Numbered from the stretch's first letter, positions 46,002 through 58,139 are shown. The stretch: DNA of 64,000 nucleotides from Thysanoteuthis rhombus (GCA_963457665.1 OY735209.1:11550814-11614813), one strand, 5' to 3'. The notes: generated by a model from the letters alone, not told the origin. Numbers and translations: made by a program.

Positions 46002-47924
46002 ATGATCACCCATGCAACTATTCCCTACCCGCCTCTATCGTACGGAGGATTTTCCATGTCTGCACAAACGACCCTGCAGAACCAGGAGGGTCTTCATGCA
46101 CCACAGATTCCAAGGCATTATTTTTATCCTGATCAAAGTTCATTTGTAAATCAAGGACTTGGTCACCCATTCCAGCCAAGCCAATGGATCCCTATCGGTG
46201 AAGAAGAAGGGTGGCACTCATATATGACCTACATACCTGCGTTGATCTACGTTCCAAGATTAGAAGTGTATTTGCAATCCGCGGGAGCACAACCGGCCCT
46301 GCTTCAGCCGAGCATGTATCCGGTTGAACATTATTCGTCTTTCTCGAATGATGTATCATTCCTGACATCTCAATTTTTGATAAGTCCATTACCCCAGTTC
46401 CACGCGCAGTTATCTCTGCCTGCCTTTGAAAATGTCCCAAAGCTGACCTTCCAAGAAATAACAACCCACTCGGTATACCAAGAAGAACAAAAAGTGATGA
46501 CATCAAGTAATGATGTGTCTCTTGTTTGTGAAAAGTCATCGTATGATTCAAATAATGCTACCGTCAATTCAACACAGTCCAGCACCAGACAGAACAAAAA
46601 GTTGACCCTCAAATCAAAGAAGAGATCAAACAAAAAGGATAAATCTCATATCAAGTCGTCGAATAGTTCTTCTCAAATTCCTGATGCCCAATCGAATTCA
46701 AAAAACACTGTCGATGTTGATTCCTCATTGAATTCTCTTCCTCTCGAAAATGAAACCTCACTCAAAGCAAATGACGAGGGAAAAGACCCTGAGAAGGACG
46801 TTCAAACAAGTGACGAGATGGGGAAAGTCACCAGGAATCAGTCGGTACAGTTGATGAATGCCGACGAGAATTGTCGCGAACCAGCGTGGAGACTATCATG
46901 CAAATACACGCCGACTGAAGAGATGTGCAGAAAGGTTCGGGCCATTTTGAATAAACTAACACCTCAAAACTTCGACGCATTACTCTCACACATACAGGAT
47001 ATTCAGATTGATACGGAAAACAAACTGGAGACGGTTGTCGAGATTTTATTTAAAAAAGCTATTGTCGACCCGAGATTCAGCGAAATATACGCTAAATTCT
47101 GCCGCTCGCTCAGGATGCTTCAAGTAAAATGCACCACAAGACCAAACGAGTACATCAGTTTCCGGGAAATTCTGGCCAAAAGGTGCCAAGAAGAGTTCGA
47201 GGGAAAACACGACCTTGACTTTTCTAATGGCGTTGTAGCACAACGACCTATGGAAGGAAATGTCCGATTTATCGTTGACCTCTTCAAATTGAAGATACTA
47301 ACTGAAAACGATATGTACGCGTTTGTTTCTAAACTTCTCCAGTCTAAAGATGAAGAGAAACTGGAATGTCTGTGTTGCTTATTAATGGCCGTCGGTAATA
47401 AACTCAAATCTAAGCTCTCAGACCCTGATTCAAACATTAAAAGCGTACGCGAAAGAAAAATAATCCAGCAATACTGCGATCAAATGAAAAACGGGGCCAT
47501 AAAGGGCGATTCTTCGTCTCGGGTTTGGATGATGCTACAAGAGATCCTTGAATTTCCTGAAACCAATCGAATTATCGAGCCAATGGAGGATTTAGCTGAA
47601 AGTGATAATCCGGTGACCACTGACAATGGATATGCAGCAGCTGTAAAAAATGGCTTCGTTAACAAAAACGAGAATGCTGACACAAGCAGCCGAGATGACA
47701 ACGTTCACGGTCAACATGCGTCCTGTTGTGAGAGGAAAGCAACAAGATATCAGGGTCGGGATCCGGCAGGCAAATCAAAGCGCGAAAACAACTGGCCTCG
47801 TTGGCAGCAGAAGTGTCTGCTTCGGAGTTGGCGTCGAGGCAACGTAGATCGGCACAAAGAATATCAACCGCAGATATTAGACGAAAAGCTTTCAATGTAT
47901 GATCTGTTGGAAGAGGCTCCTTAA
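46002..47924 (+). CDS. eIF4G-related MIF4G-domain protein, intronless
   Basis: The frame is open from 45933, but its first ATG is at 46002, giving 640 residues. An acceptor-like TTACAG lies at 45991-45996, so a spliced 5' UTR is possible. Residues 34-44 (PQIPRHYFYPD) match the PRqhFYPs motif near the N-terminus of eIF4G. Residues 195-219 are a Lys/Ser-rich basic stretch. Residues 309-517 are a MIF4G HEAT-repeat domain: CRKVRAILNKLTPQNFDALL, TVVEILFKKAIVDPRFSEIY, SFREILAKRCQEEFE, NVRFIVDLFKLKILTENDM, DEEKLECLCCLLMAVG, SSRVWMMLQEILEFP. In eIF4G this domain binds eIF4A and RNA. The acidic helical insert that vertebrate eIF4G has between QkeFE and GNikFI is cut short here. I see no YxxxxL-phi eIF4E site and no MA3/W2 domain, so cap recruitment by the usual route is not expected. 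Absence of introns suggests a retained retrogene. Could act as a PAIP1-like or regulatory eIF4G fragment; that is inference. Confidence 0.9.
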   Translation: MITHATIPYPPLSYGGFSMSAQTTLQNQEGLHAPQIPRHYFYPDQSSFVNQGLGHPFQPSQWIPIGEEEGWHSYMTYIPALIYVPRLEVYLQSAGAQPALLQPSMYPVEHYSSFSNDVSFLTSQFLISPLPQFHAQLSLPAFENVPKLTFQEITTHSVYQEEQKVMTSSNDVSLVCEKSSYDSNNATVNSTQSSTRQNKKLTLKSKKRSNKKDKSHIKSSNSSSQIPDAQSNSKNTVDVDSSLNSLPLENETSLKANDEGKDPEKDVQTSDEMGKVTRNQSVQLMNADENCREPAWRLSCKYTPTEEMCRKVRAILNKLTPQNFDALLSHIQDIQIDTENKLETVVEILFKKAIVDPRFSEIYAKFCRSLRMLQVKCTTRPNEYISFREILAKRCQEEFEGKHDLDFSNGVVAQRPMEGNVRFIVDLFKLKILTENDMYAFVSKLLQSKDEEKLECLCCLLMAVGNKLKSKLSDPDSNIKSVRERKIIQQYCDQMKNGAIKGDSSSRVWMMLQEILEFPETNRIIEPMEDLAESDNPVTTDNGYAAAVKNGFVNKNENADTSSRDDNVHGQHASCCERKATRYQGRDPAGKSKRENNWPRWQQKCLLRSWRRGNVDRHKEYQPQILDEKLSMYDLLEEAP

Positions 47925-48023
47925 TCGGAACCAATGGACGAAGTCTTCAAATGAGTAAAAAAAACAACAACAAAACATATATATATATATACATTTATAT
48001 TCCACAAGATACCATGTTTGAGC

Positions 48024-48053
48024 AATAAAATTACTAATTTAAATGAAAATAAA
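48024..48053 (+). promoter_or_regulatory. Candidate polyadenylation signals of the eIF4G-related gene
   Basis: AATAAA at 48024-48029 and again at 48048-48053, 100-130 nt after the stop. An A-rich run at 47957-47975 follows the stop closely. Confidence 0.45.
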
Positions 48054-48059
48054 AAAGAA

Positions 48060-50135
48060 CTTATTGCTGTGTTCAACTCAGGGTTACTTATTTTGTGATA
48101 TTTGTGATATTAGTTGTCGAAAAAAATGAGCTCGTCTGTTTTATTCACGTGATACTGATGTTCTTTTCAGATGTGTCCACACATCTCCATTAGACTCTTT
48201 TCGGTCGGTCGGTCCCAGTTACATTAAACAACAGAAATAGGAAAGAAGGAAGGGGTGTGACTTCATCAAGAAACCAACTTCTCCGATGTCATGATAGAAT
48301 ATAGGAGTTCGTCACTTCTGTATCGGAAATAACAAAATAGACAAAAACGCCAAAATGGCAAATTACGATTTTTGTTGAGAATAATACCCTCGGCATATTT
48401 CCATATCGCAATATTTTACATGAGAATCAATTAACTCAAAGGAAGATTACTCGCTCTTCCTCCTCCCCCTCCGGCTACAACTATTACCACGGATTGTGTA
48501 CGCTTCGTTGAACATATAGTTCTTGTTTTTTTTGTTGTTTTTTTAATTAGAGTAGTCAACAACTTACAGAAACAAAAGATGTTATAAAAAATTATCAAAG
48601 AAGAGACAAAATGAAAATTCAAGAATAGATAACACGTGAATGTTAAAGAAATTGATAATGTAAAACTATACTCGTTTCTTTTTGTGAAGAATTTTCACGA
48701 ATCCTTTTCTTAAAAAGCCTGTTAATTCTGATTGCATTGCTATTTTTTGATACAGTAATCTTCAGTATTGATATTTAGTAAAGGTCATGTGGCACCCAAT
48801 CTGGTTAATTAGACTGGGTAATCGTAAACGATTGGTTTTTGTAACTCAGCAAAAATCAACTAAAGATTGTCTGAAAGTGTGTAATAAGATAAAGTTGGGT
48901 TTTTTTTGGGGGGGGGGTTCGGTTGTTATTGAAGAAGTATATATCAACAATTTGCAAATGTTGAAAGTTTGTGATGAAATAAAGTTGTTTAGTTATTGAA
49001 GAAATTACCTCCTTGTCTGTCTTATTGAATGACCGGAAGAGAAATGTGGTTTGGCTATGAGTCTGTGGGCCAAAGGAAGGGTGGAGTCAAATTTTTCATT
49101 GAGATGCCATGGCTGAAATTTCAATTATTTCCAGTTAATGGGTGTTTTATTTTTAAATTTTTTGACACATTTTACTTATGCAGTTCAAAAAATGATTAAA
49201 AAACAACGACCATGTAACCATAAACTAAAGCAATAGATAAATTCTAGGGGAGACAATCTTTCGTTGATTTTAACAGTTACCTCCCATTCTACATGCCAAT
49301 CGTTAAGGATTACCATCGACTCTTTGCCATGTTCGAAGTGTTTTAGAGCTCACTAGGAGAAATTGCAGTTGAACTAAGAGTCCCAGTGTTGCTTTATTCT
49401 AACTGTTTATCAATCGTTGTTACAATTCAGTAACCTGGTTCACGCAGCAACTAATCGAAATCTTAACTCTTGGGGCTGAGTTATGCCCTGTGTGCACCTC
49501 TGATTCACCTAAATTTGACTTCAAATTTGGTTAATACGTGGTCTAAAGATCATGAAAACATACGGCAGTTGCTGGTTCATGGTCGTTTGTCTGCCATCTT
49601 GATTTAAAGATGCTGTCATTTTAATTTCAAGGCTATGGCCGGGATGAAATCAATGTTGTGTATCGTTGGAAAGGGAAATTCATACTGAGTAAAGTTTATA
49701 AAAGAACCATATGCCTTGGAGCTTTTCATTTCGAGCTATTTACTATCAAACGTCGTAAACCTAAGTTTTAGAATGAAAAATTCATGCGAGGTATTTGTTG
49801 ATGGATCGGCTCTAACATTTGATCCCTTCTCACGTAGCCTATAGCCTATCCTTTCATAGATATTCATTGAGAACTTATGGAGACATCGATTGGAAAGACA
49901 GAGAATCTTTGGAGCCGTTGTGTGGTGTAGACAGTTAGCCAAGACGTGGGGAGATAATTGTGCATGGGATGAAGGTCTGTTATCGGTTCACTAACTAGAA
50001 CATCAAAGGGAAGTAACAAATAACGCTGACCTTTGCAGCTGCTGCTACTAACATATTAATGAAGGGATAAAAGCATAAAGCTTGATCAATTGAAACTGTA
50101 ATTTATTAGATTTAATTATAAAGGATATAATTTTA
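48060..50135. other. Non-coding; small tandem duplication at 48870-49000
   Basis: 48878-48933 and 48962-49000 share GAAAGT.TGT.ATAA.ATAAAGTTG and GTTATTGAAGAA. The rest is unassigned, without conserved peptides or known repeats. Confidence 0.35.
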
Positions 50136-50137
50136 TT

Positions 50138-50185
50138 GTAGGGTTAGTTTTAGGGGTTAGGGTTAGGGTTAGTTGTAGGGTTGTT
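50138..50185 (+). repeat. Interstitial telomere-like (TTAGGG) tract
   Basis: Reads TAGGGTTAG, TTTTAGGGG, TTAGGGTTAGGGTTAG, TTGTAGGG: three perfect TTAGGG units with degenerate neighbours. TTAGGG is the ancestral animal telomere repeat and is used by molluscs. Confidence 0.75.
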
Positions 50186-50189
50186 CAAT

Positions 50190-53100
50190 GAATAAACAGA
50201 TATTTTAGTTACAAGTATATTTTCTGCCACGTTGTCCCTGTGCTATATCTTCCTTGGACTGTCCTTCTTCTTACCCTGTGGGTTCCATGTCAGTGCCTGC
50301 CCAGTGATGTTGCAGGTAGGCTTATTGAGGATGTGGCCGATCCAGCTCCGTTTTCTTATCAAGTGATTGGTTCTTGGTTTGCCCTTTCCCGCGGTTCTTC
50401 ACGGGTAATTTTCACTAGCCAATGGACACAAAAGATTTTGCACGGGTGACTGTTGCAATCCCACCTGCTTGTACACAAAATTTGACTTTCAGTCTCCAAA
50501 GAGTGAAAACAATTGCTAGTCAACTAAAACATGGTAGAATCATGAAGAGGAGACGGTGATATGTTTTAAATCAGTAGACTTCAAGGCAAGCAAAAATCAG
50601 AAGTTACCTGTATTTGGGAGATTTTTTTTTATTGATTACTGGCAAAATCCATCTGTTTCAATAACTGACATGAAAGTAATTGCAATTAGCTTTCTCCGTC
50701 TTTTTGCTTGCAACGAAATCTCTTCAATTAGTCAATAGAATAAGCAATACTTGGGGAAGATATTTGTTTATTTTTTCTATTTTTGTGATAGTTGTGTGTG
50801 AGGTTTTTGGATATTATTGAAGATGATCGCTTGGATCATAGATCGGCAAACTCTTTGGGAGAGGGCCAGATTGGTAATGATTTTGGACTTGCAGGCCAAA
50901 ACAAACTGAAAGTAAAACCATGGGTATATATGAAACTAAGATAACAGTATATTATCAATTATTCATTAAGCCCATTGTGATACCGTATTCCTATATGCAC
51001 AACAAAGATGAATAATTCAACGCGTGTTCAAGGTTCAATGAAACCATTTGACAAAGAGGAGGATATTCAAAAGAAATATAATGTTTATTCAGGTAGCAAA
51101 TTGCCTTGAAGATCTCCTTATTTGTTACGTAAAATTATATGTTTGCCAACAGAGTCTGCAAATTTTAACCAGTGTATGTTCTGAATTCACAGTTTTCTAC
51201 GTATGTGTTAAGGTGGTAAGTCTTTTGAGGTAATCTGAGAGTGGGTAGGTAAGTATGGTATTCGTATGTAATTTAAGGTATTGAAAACCGTTAAAATTTA
51301 TGTTGGGGGAAAAGTACTCACAGCTGTTGATGCATGTGTTGATAGGTATGGAGTTATGATTATTCTTCTGTACGTGTGTTTGTTGTTGAGTCGTTAGATT
51401 AGAGGTTACTACATCTAGTGTCGCATCGATTCTTTCGGTCAGTGACTTCGATTGTGGATTTTTGCCGACCATTTTTGAAGATTTTTCAAATAATTGCCTG
51501 GGTTCAGCGAATCAGTTTCTTTTATGAGAGAAAATGGAGACTCCAAACGAAACCGAAAAACTCGCTTGCGATTTGTCAATAAATATTCGCTGTATCCATT
51601 CAATTCAGCATTTGAATTTTTGCAGTAATATTTTGGAGATAATCTCCTCGATCCGATTTTGTACAACTTGTATTAAAATAAATTTGTATGGGAACCATAC
51701 AAATAAATCATATCAAATAATATTGTCTATTATGAATATACACAAAGACTAATACAATTCTTAAGACAAAAGATCGATTAGAATAAGTGAATAGATCATG
51801 AAATATTTCAAATAAACTTACCTTTCCAACATCAACTGTTTCATCGATTATTAAAAATGATGAAAACAGAAATAATTCACAAAAACTGTAATGGATAACA
51901 ATAATTACACCATTTTTTATTTGTATTTTCAAATATATCATTAGCACGGAATTTCATAGTGATTGATATAAACATTTTATATTGTAAGATCAATTTTATC
52001 AGAAATTATATATACTACTGTTTAGTAAATATTTTCATGATTGATTCCTTCTTTTCATTATTATAAGTAACCATCTTATTTTCGATATTTTCCAAGAAAC
52101 GTTTTGATTTTTCGTATACGTCATTCATTGTATGTTAAAACTTTCGATCATGCTTATAAGATACACAAACAAGAAACATTTTATTCATGCTATGCATTAT
52201 AATATTATTTCAAGCTGAACATTCTATACACAACAACACCGTGTATTTATGATTATCACATAGCAATATTGTATCAAGTTTAAATTAAATTTACTATACT
52301 CACACGATTCTATTGAATTAACATGTTTCACCTTCCAAACTGGATGTGCTGTCAGAACTGCGCATCCATTTCAAAGATGAAACTTCCAAACTTAATTGCA
52401 AGGAAAAATCTGCTGGATATGAAACATTAACGAAAGATCGTAATAAGAGAATTCATATTCGATCAAATGTCAACTGGACAATTTGCATTAAAACGTCTTC
52501 AATGATCACTGGCTTAGATTCGACGGCTTCCCTGCAGTGATAAGGAGAAATGATCAGTTAAAGCTCCTTCTGCTCTGACAGTGTTTGTTCGACGTTTTAC
52601 TTGTACGGTTTTTTTTTAGGTTGAGCGTTCATGTCGGAGATAGATTCCAACTTTTAGCGGCAGATTCTATTGAAATTATTCACCGTGAAAATCAAAATCA
52701 TCCTTGCCGTCCAATTTTCTAAATAGAAAAAATCAACTGGGCTTTGATAAAAATTTATAGGAAAGAGACAGACCCGACAATATGAAGACTTCCTATTTGG
52801 TAAAAAGGCCAATACCCTTCAAGTGCTATTTATTTACTCTCCCACCTGAGTAAAATGTGTCACAAGATCAGGGCTTTACGTGGGGAAAATAGGAGACACC
52901 CTTAAAAAATAGCTCCAGCCGACGCGACCTTGGCTGCTAAGTAACCGTGATTGCTAAAACAACCTCAGTCACGAAAGCGTCAGGCACGAACCCGACCTGT
53001 CCCTTTAAGCGCAATGGAACAGTGCTGCCCCAGGACAACAGATCTCCTGCAGCTGGGATGAGTAATATTGGGAGAGCCCAAGGACGAATCCAAAGGCTCC

Positions 53101-54535
53101 CAATGCGCATAGCAATGTGCAGCCTCAGAATAACCTCATTGGCTTAGGCATTGCACCGGTGCACTCGGTCTTTGACACACACCACAACAGAATCTCCGGC
53201 CCATTCAACAGGCAAGTGTCAGTACCGGTGCCTCAGGCTTTGCCGGGGAATAGATACTACACTTTAATCCATGCCGAATACCCTTCAAATGACGAAATAT
53301 AGTTTTGTGAATTTCAGTAGTTTTGCTGCGACCTTGGCCAGCAGCACTCAAACACTGGCCTGCGATATCTTCACCAAAGTAACTCTTTACCTACGCACGC
53401 ATATGTCTGTATGTGTGCATGCGTATAGATAGATATTTGCTGAGTTAAGTATAGTCTAGAAAAAAGCCAAATGAGGGAAAATGATTATTAGGAAGATTGT
53501 TCTGCGCTAAACTTTCAAGTGGGTTGAGTCTACCTGCCTTGAAAAGCGGCATACTTTGGGGGGGGGGACACGTTCCCATACTTCTTTCGGGGAGAAGTTT
53601 GTTTCTCCTTTTGTCGGGTATTGCAGTTCGAAATTGTTTATTAAATGTATTAGAATTCACGTATTTCTACTTTTCACAATAGTTTTATTCTTAATCAAAT
53701 TTATTTTCTTTTAAGTTACGAAACAAATGAACTTTCCTTATTTCGACTTTTGATGTTCGACTGAAACTTTTTACCAGATGAGAATCGTTAAAACCATTGA
53801 CTATGAAATACACTTGGTTTATTGTGGGAAACCATATAAGCAAACTAGCCGCAAATACTTATCACTTCGAGTCAAATAGACTATGCAGAATTTTAGAATG
53901 TGCACATATTCAAATTGCTCAAAGCCAATCGTATAAATTTATGGCATACACTGTTTAAGGGTTTTTGAGGGCTGTTGAATCCAAATCTGCTATTTACTCA
54001 ACTCGAGAATGGCTGACAATACCTGAAGATTAAGAAATCCAAGATAACCACCACTACTGAGCTAAATGTAGTACATAATCTTTTTTTGGCCGAGCAAGTT
54101 ACAAACTTGAATGAAATATGCTCTTGGATGTTTTCATATTTCCATAATCTGTTTTTAGATTGAATGTGCAGAAACTTCCTGAATTTAATATATATTGCAA
54201 AAATTGCGGTCTTTAGCGATGAATAAGTTGTCAACCAAATAAAATCCAGAAACAGATTGATCATAGATATCCAGGAATTTACTTACCCTGTAGTTGTTTT
54301 CTTCCAGATGAATAATTACATCCAGCAGATTAGAGTACAGCCATAAAATCAGGACCCAGTTCTGCATCGTAATTGTATAGTAAATTGAACCGCCTACTAA
54401 AACATAATGCAACGGTTAAAAATCACCCGGATTCGTTTTACTCCCTAAGATAGAGCATCCTGGATTTCTGCCTGTTGTGTGCAGTTTTTGTTGCGTTACG
54501 GTAGCGTACATGATGATTGCTTCATCTTGTCAGAT
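50190..54535. other. Long unassigned region
   Basis: No gene recognised in 4.3 kb. 50838-50915 (CATAGATCGGCAAACTCTTT, GGGAGAGGGCCAGATT, CTTGCAGGCC) resembles a small hAT-type MITE end. 52850-53310 is clearly GC-richer than its surroundings and holds no conserved peptide; it may be an unrecognised element. A poly-G run lies at 53559-53567. The remaining sequence is AT-rich with short meaningless frames. Confidence 0.4.
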
Positions 54536-54539
54536 GACA

Positions 54540-56975
54540 GCCGTACCATCACCTTACCTTGTCATCCTGCTTCGTTCCAAAATGCCCATGTGCCCTAAGG
54601 TGGCTTTTGAGACTAGCTGTTGACTTGCAAGGTTCAAAGCACACATAACAGACTAAACTCTGACTGATCTCAGGATTGATTGAATCTGTCGATGAAATAG
54701 CAGTCTTGAGTACTTTCATGTGTTTCTTCAGTCCTGGAATTGTCGTACACGCCTTGCCTAATACTGCACAGGTTGTATTGCCAGGAAAATAAGGTAAAAG
54801 ATTGTTATATGTAGTCTGTTTCGATAAATTTCCTTGTTATTTAATGTGATTTACACAGCCTGTCTTGAAAGAGGAGCACGACCACAGAATTAGTTCAGAG
54901 CGATTAGTTCAGAGCATTTGATTTGCCTTTTCTCAATCGCACTGCATCTTTCTTTAAAATAGCACCCCAATCACTTCGATCCAGTGCCAACTTTTCCTAT
55001 TTTCCCAAGCTCATTCACTAATTCTTGAGATAATTCTTCATACAGTCCCTGTACCTCTTCTTAAGTTTGTGTTGTAGCCGCTTTCCAGACTGCAACTCAC
55101 CATTAAAAAAAGCCATTTGGAGGTCGGTTATTGATCGTGCGTACAATATGCTTTGACCAGCACTTTTGACTCATGATGATATGTGATAATGGTCAGATAT
55201 CTAGCTCTCTGAAGCACCTCAGTGTCTAGCGTTTGGGCCTGTCATTTGATATTGAATATTCGCCTCAAGCATTTTGGTGCCATCTCTCGAGTAGCTTTAA
55301 ATGTCAACTCTATGTTGTCCACATCTCTGACGTATTCAAAAGAGTCGCTGAACTTGAACAGATCTTGTCTATGTCTTATAAACACTGGCTTTAGTTCGAA
55401 TACCGTCTTTTCTAATTAATCAAAGGTCGTATCGACTTTTCCGATTCCTTGGCGGACTTCAGCATCTCTGAAATGAGTGATGGTTGCTACATTGTGTGTG
55501 GGAGTAGTGAATGGCTGTTGGTTGTGTGTGGCAAGAAAGTTTAGTACACAAAGGATTTTGCCTCCACGTGGTTTGGTTGTTAGCGCTATACGCTGACGTC
55601 ACTGGAGATGGCGAAAGGAGAGAGGGAGATGTATGGACAGTATGTGCACCAAGTATGATTGTAGATGCAGTGAATAAACAGAGTAAAGATAACACGTGCA
55701 AGTATTAAGGTGAACAAAAAAAATGTACATTTAATACATTAACATTTATGACGGCACAGGACTGAAATGGAAATACATATGGAAAAACATTGATACGATC
55801 GTGTTAGGAAGAGAGGTAAGAAGGTGGGAGATAGTTTCTAAACGGAAGATGGGAGCTTTTTACCTTGATAGTTGTAGTGCATATTTGGAACGGAGGTGTC
55901 TAAACTACCGTGAATCCATAAGACTTGGAGCGTACCCAGAAATGGTTATGGAGACTAAGTATCAGTGCCTATGCCTAACTGCCAAGTCAGACATGCAATG
56001 TATTTGGGGTCGCGTGTGAGCAACTTAGGGGCTATTCTTTGATGCTGAAAAACACACGATGGGCAGACTATACAACACACAAAAAGCACATGGGGTTTGA
56101 TCCGTGTCCGCTTCCCGAATTAAGGAGAATAAGATGACAGATCATTGTGACTTGTGTAGTAAAAAGCATAGCCATTTCATTCATGAGAAATAGAGGGATA
56201 TACGCATTTTGAGCTAATAGTGAGGACACGATTGAGTAGCTGTGCGTATGTGAAATGCCTTGACATCGGTGAACCAAAATGGGCAACGTTTAGTACAGTG
56301 ATTGGTCACGGAGGAGAAATGATAAAGTTCAGATCGGCCGGGAAGCCGGCGAAATGATACCAATCATGGAGAGGGGAGAGAGAGAGGGTATAGGAGAGAG
56401 TAACCGGCTAGAAGCACCTGGACGAAGGAGTAATTGAACACGTGGGTTCAGGGTTTTTATAGGAAGTCATTGTCGGAAGTGACGTTTTAGATATCTAGCT
56501 ATAAGAAGGGTTTTGTATTAAATTGACCAAAAGTATAGGGGGCGCCACGCCTTGATGAAGCGCTCTCTAAATATAAGAACATCTCAACAACTTTGAATCT
56601 GGTTTCTTTCACAAAGATATTTGATTCAATGTAGGGTTCACCTAGTGCTAGAGTGAACATTACATTTGTCCTCTTTAAACTTATTTTAAGCCCAGATGCA
56701 GCATAAGTAACGAAAAATCGATTATAACCTGCATATCCACTTCAGTATGGACCACAAACACGGCATCATCTGCATAGTGTAGTTATCGAATTTAACTCGT
56801 TAAATGTTACCCGAGTTTTCGTATTTCGATGTTGACAAATTTTGGAGGATAGCCGAACTTGTCAAGAATTTTCCGCAGTGCTTCTCTATTGACGGCATCG
56901 AAAGCCTTTGTCAAATCAACAAAGACCAGATAGAGAGACACCTGCAGCTCGGTACATTTGTCTTGAACTTACATA
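54540..56975 (-). mobile_element. RTE-like LINE with C-terminal zinc finger, interrupted
   Basis: Minus-strand blocks in order: FVDLTKAFDAVNREALRKIL (56880-56925), LHYADDAVFVVH with the YADD catalytic box at 56765-56776, LGLKISLKRTNVMF, LGEPYIESNIFV, then a 1.1-kb interruption (55470-56550), then DAEVRQGIGKVDTTF, LYARSITDLQMAFFNGELQS, KKRYRDCMKNYLK and a last block VCYVCFEPCKSTASLKSHLR with C-x2-C and H-x3-H spacing (54585-54656). About 60 residues are missing between the first two blocks and several stops interrupt the rest, so it is dead. The C-terminal C2H2 finger is typical of a LINE group common in metazoans. Confidence 0.7.
55470..56550. mobile_element. Unidentified insertion inside the LINE, possibly a solitary LTR
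   Basis: The LINE similarity stops at about 56552 and resumes at about 55468. The inserted 1.1 kb begins TGGTTG and ends GGCGCCA on the plus strand (TG..CA ends) and carries a TATA-like TATAAAAACC on the minus strand near 56450. No protein of a retroelement is recognised in it and no clear target duplication was found, so the family is not assigned. It is younger than the LINE. Confidence 0.35.
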
Positions 56976-57089
56976 CGTACACACATACACAGCCGTACAC
57001 AGAAAATCTATCATTATTATAAAGATTTCCAAGTGAATGTTTTCACAGATATATTCGAAATTCTATGTGATGATTTTTGTATCAAACGA

Positions 57090-57092
<3 letters not shown>

Positions 57093-57173
<81 letters not shown>
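57093..57173. repeat. (TA)n-(TG)n microsatellite
   Basis: TA run followed by TG at about 57155-57173. Confidence 0.95.
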
Positions 57174-57175
<2 letters not shown>

Positions 57176-57323
57176 TATTACCAAAAAAAAAACTGTGGCT
57201 GTGCGCGAAGCATGGGCCTGCAAAGCAATTGTATTCGGCCTTTTTTTTTGCAGGTAGGGAGAAGTGAAGACTCTCCATTTTACATTGAGGACGAATCTAC
57301 TCTTGGGAACACCTTGAGCATGT

Positions 57324-57400
57324 AGTGATCAAAATTATTGGACCACTTCCAACGCTGGGGCAAATGTCCAAGGTATCTTTATGCCAAGGGATATTTTTCG
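57324..57400 (+). repeat. Possible Tc1-like terminus
   Basis: TAGTGATCAAAATTATTGGA followed by CCACTTCCAACGCTGGGG resembles Tc1-like ends, which often read CAGTG.(T/C)AAAATTATT. No partner end or transposase was found, so only a solitary end is suggested. Confidence 0.3.
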
Positions 57401-57409
57401 TGGACCCCC

Positions 57410-57912
57410 CCCCCCCACTCATTCATCTCCGAATGACGTCGTAACTAACAGGATTGGTCGGTCATGCTGAAAGTTTTGGGTGCAGTAAAGTACTTTTGGG
57501 GGCAACGATTTTTTGGAATGTAGACTCTGTATTTTTGATTTTTATGCCAAAAATGTGCATGCGTGATGAGCATAGATCCAAATTTAATAAAACCAATATT
57601 AATCAACGGAAAATAATAATTTCAATTATTTCTCTGTAGTTTGAAATAAATAATCGATCTAGAACTCTTTCAGCTAAGAATTTTGAGATTTAGAATGTCT
57701 AATATGAATGCATAGTGCAAAACTCAATGAAACCAACAAGAGAAATTCACTTCTCTCGGTATTACGAATTATTTCGCGGTGAGGAATTCATGTAGAACTA
57801 TTTCATTGTGATTTAGGTAATCAGATGCAGATGTAAATTTGTACATGCTGATACAGGCTTCATGTCTGGATACAATCACATTCATATATCTACACTGGAC
57901 ACATGAAAATGT
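57410..57912. other. Non-coding, nothing recognised
   Basis: Contains a poly-C run at 57406-57416; otherwise unassigned. Confidence 0.35.
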
Positions 57913-57915
57913 GTG

Positions 57916-58136
57916 ATGTGTAAATAAATATCAGCGTTTCAGAAGATTTCATCAGAGATCCTTAAAAAATTTTGGTAACGCTGAAAAATAACTTTCTACA
58001 CTGCAGAGGAAAAAGTTGGCCTAAAGGTGTAAATAAATACTAACGTTTTAGAGGAGTTTACCAGAAATCCTTTCAAAATGTTGGTAACACTAGGGAATAA
58101 CTATCGATACTACACAAGACAAAGTTAGCCTAATTA
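57916..58136. repeat. Tandem duplication of a 110-bp unit
   Basis: TGTAAATAAATA.CA.CGTTT.AGA, TCC.T.AAAA..TTGGTAAC.CT and AAAGTT.GCCTAA occur twice with a 110-bp offset, about 75% identical. Confidence 0.75.
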
Positions 58137-58139
58137 GTC

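Noticed and set aside
55459-55701. 80-codon minus-strand frame with a signal-peptide-like start
   Set aside because: It crosses the boundary between the 1.1-kb insertion and the LINE; no independent support.
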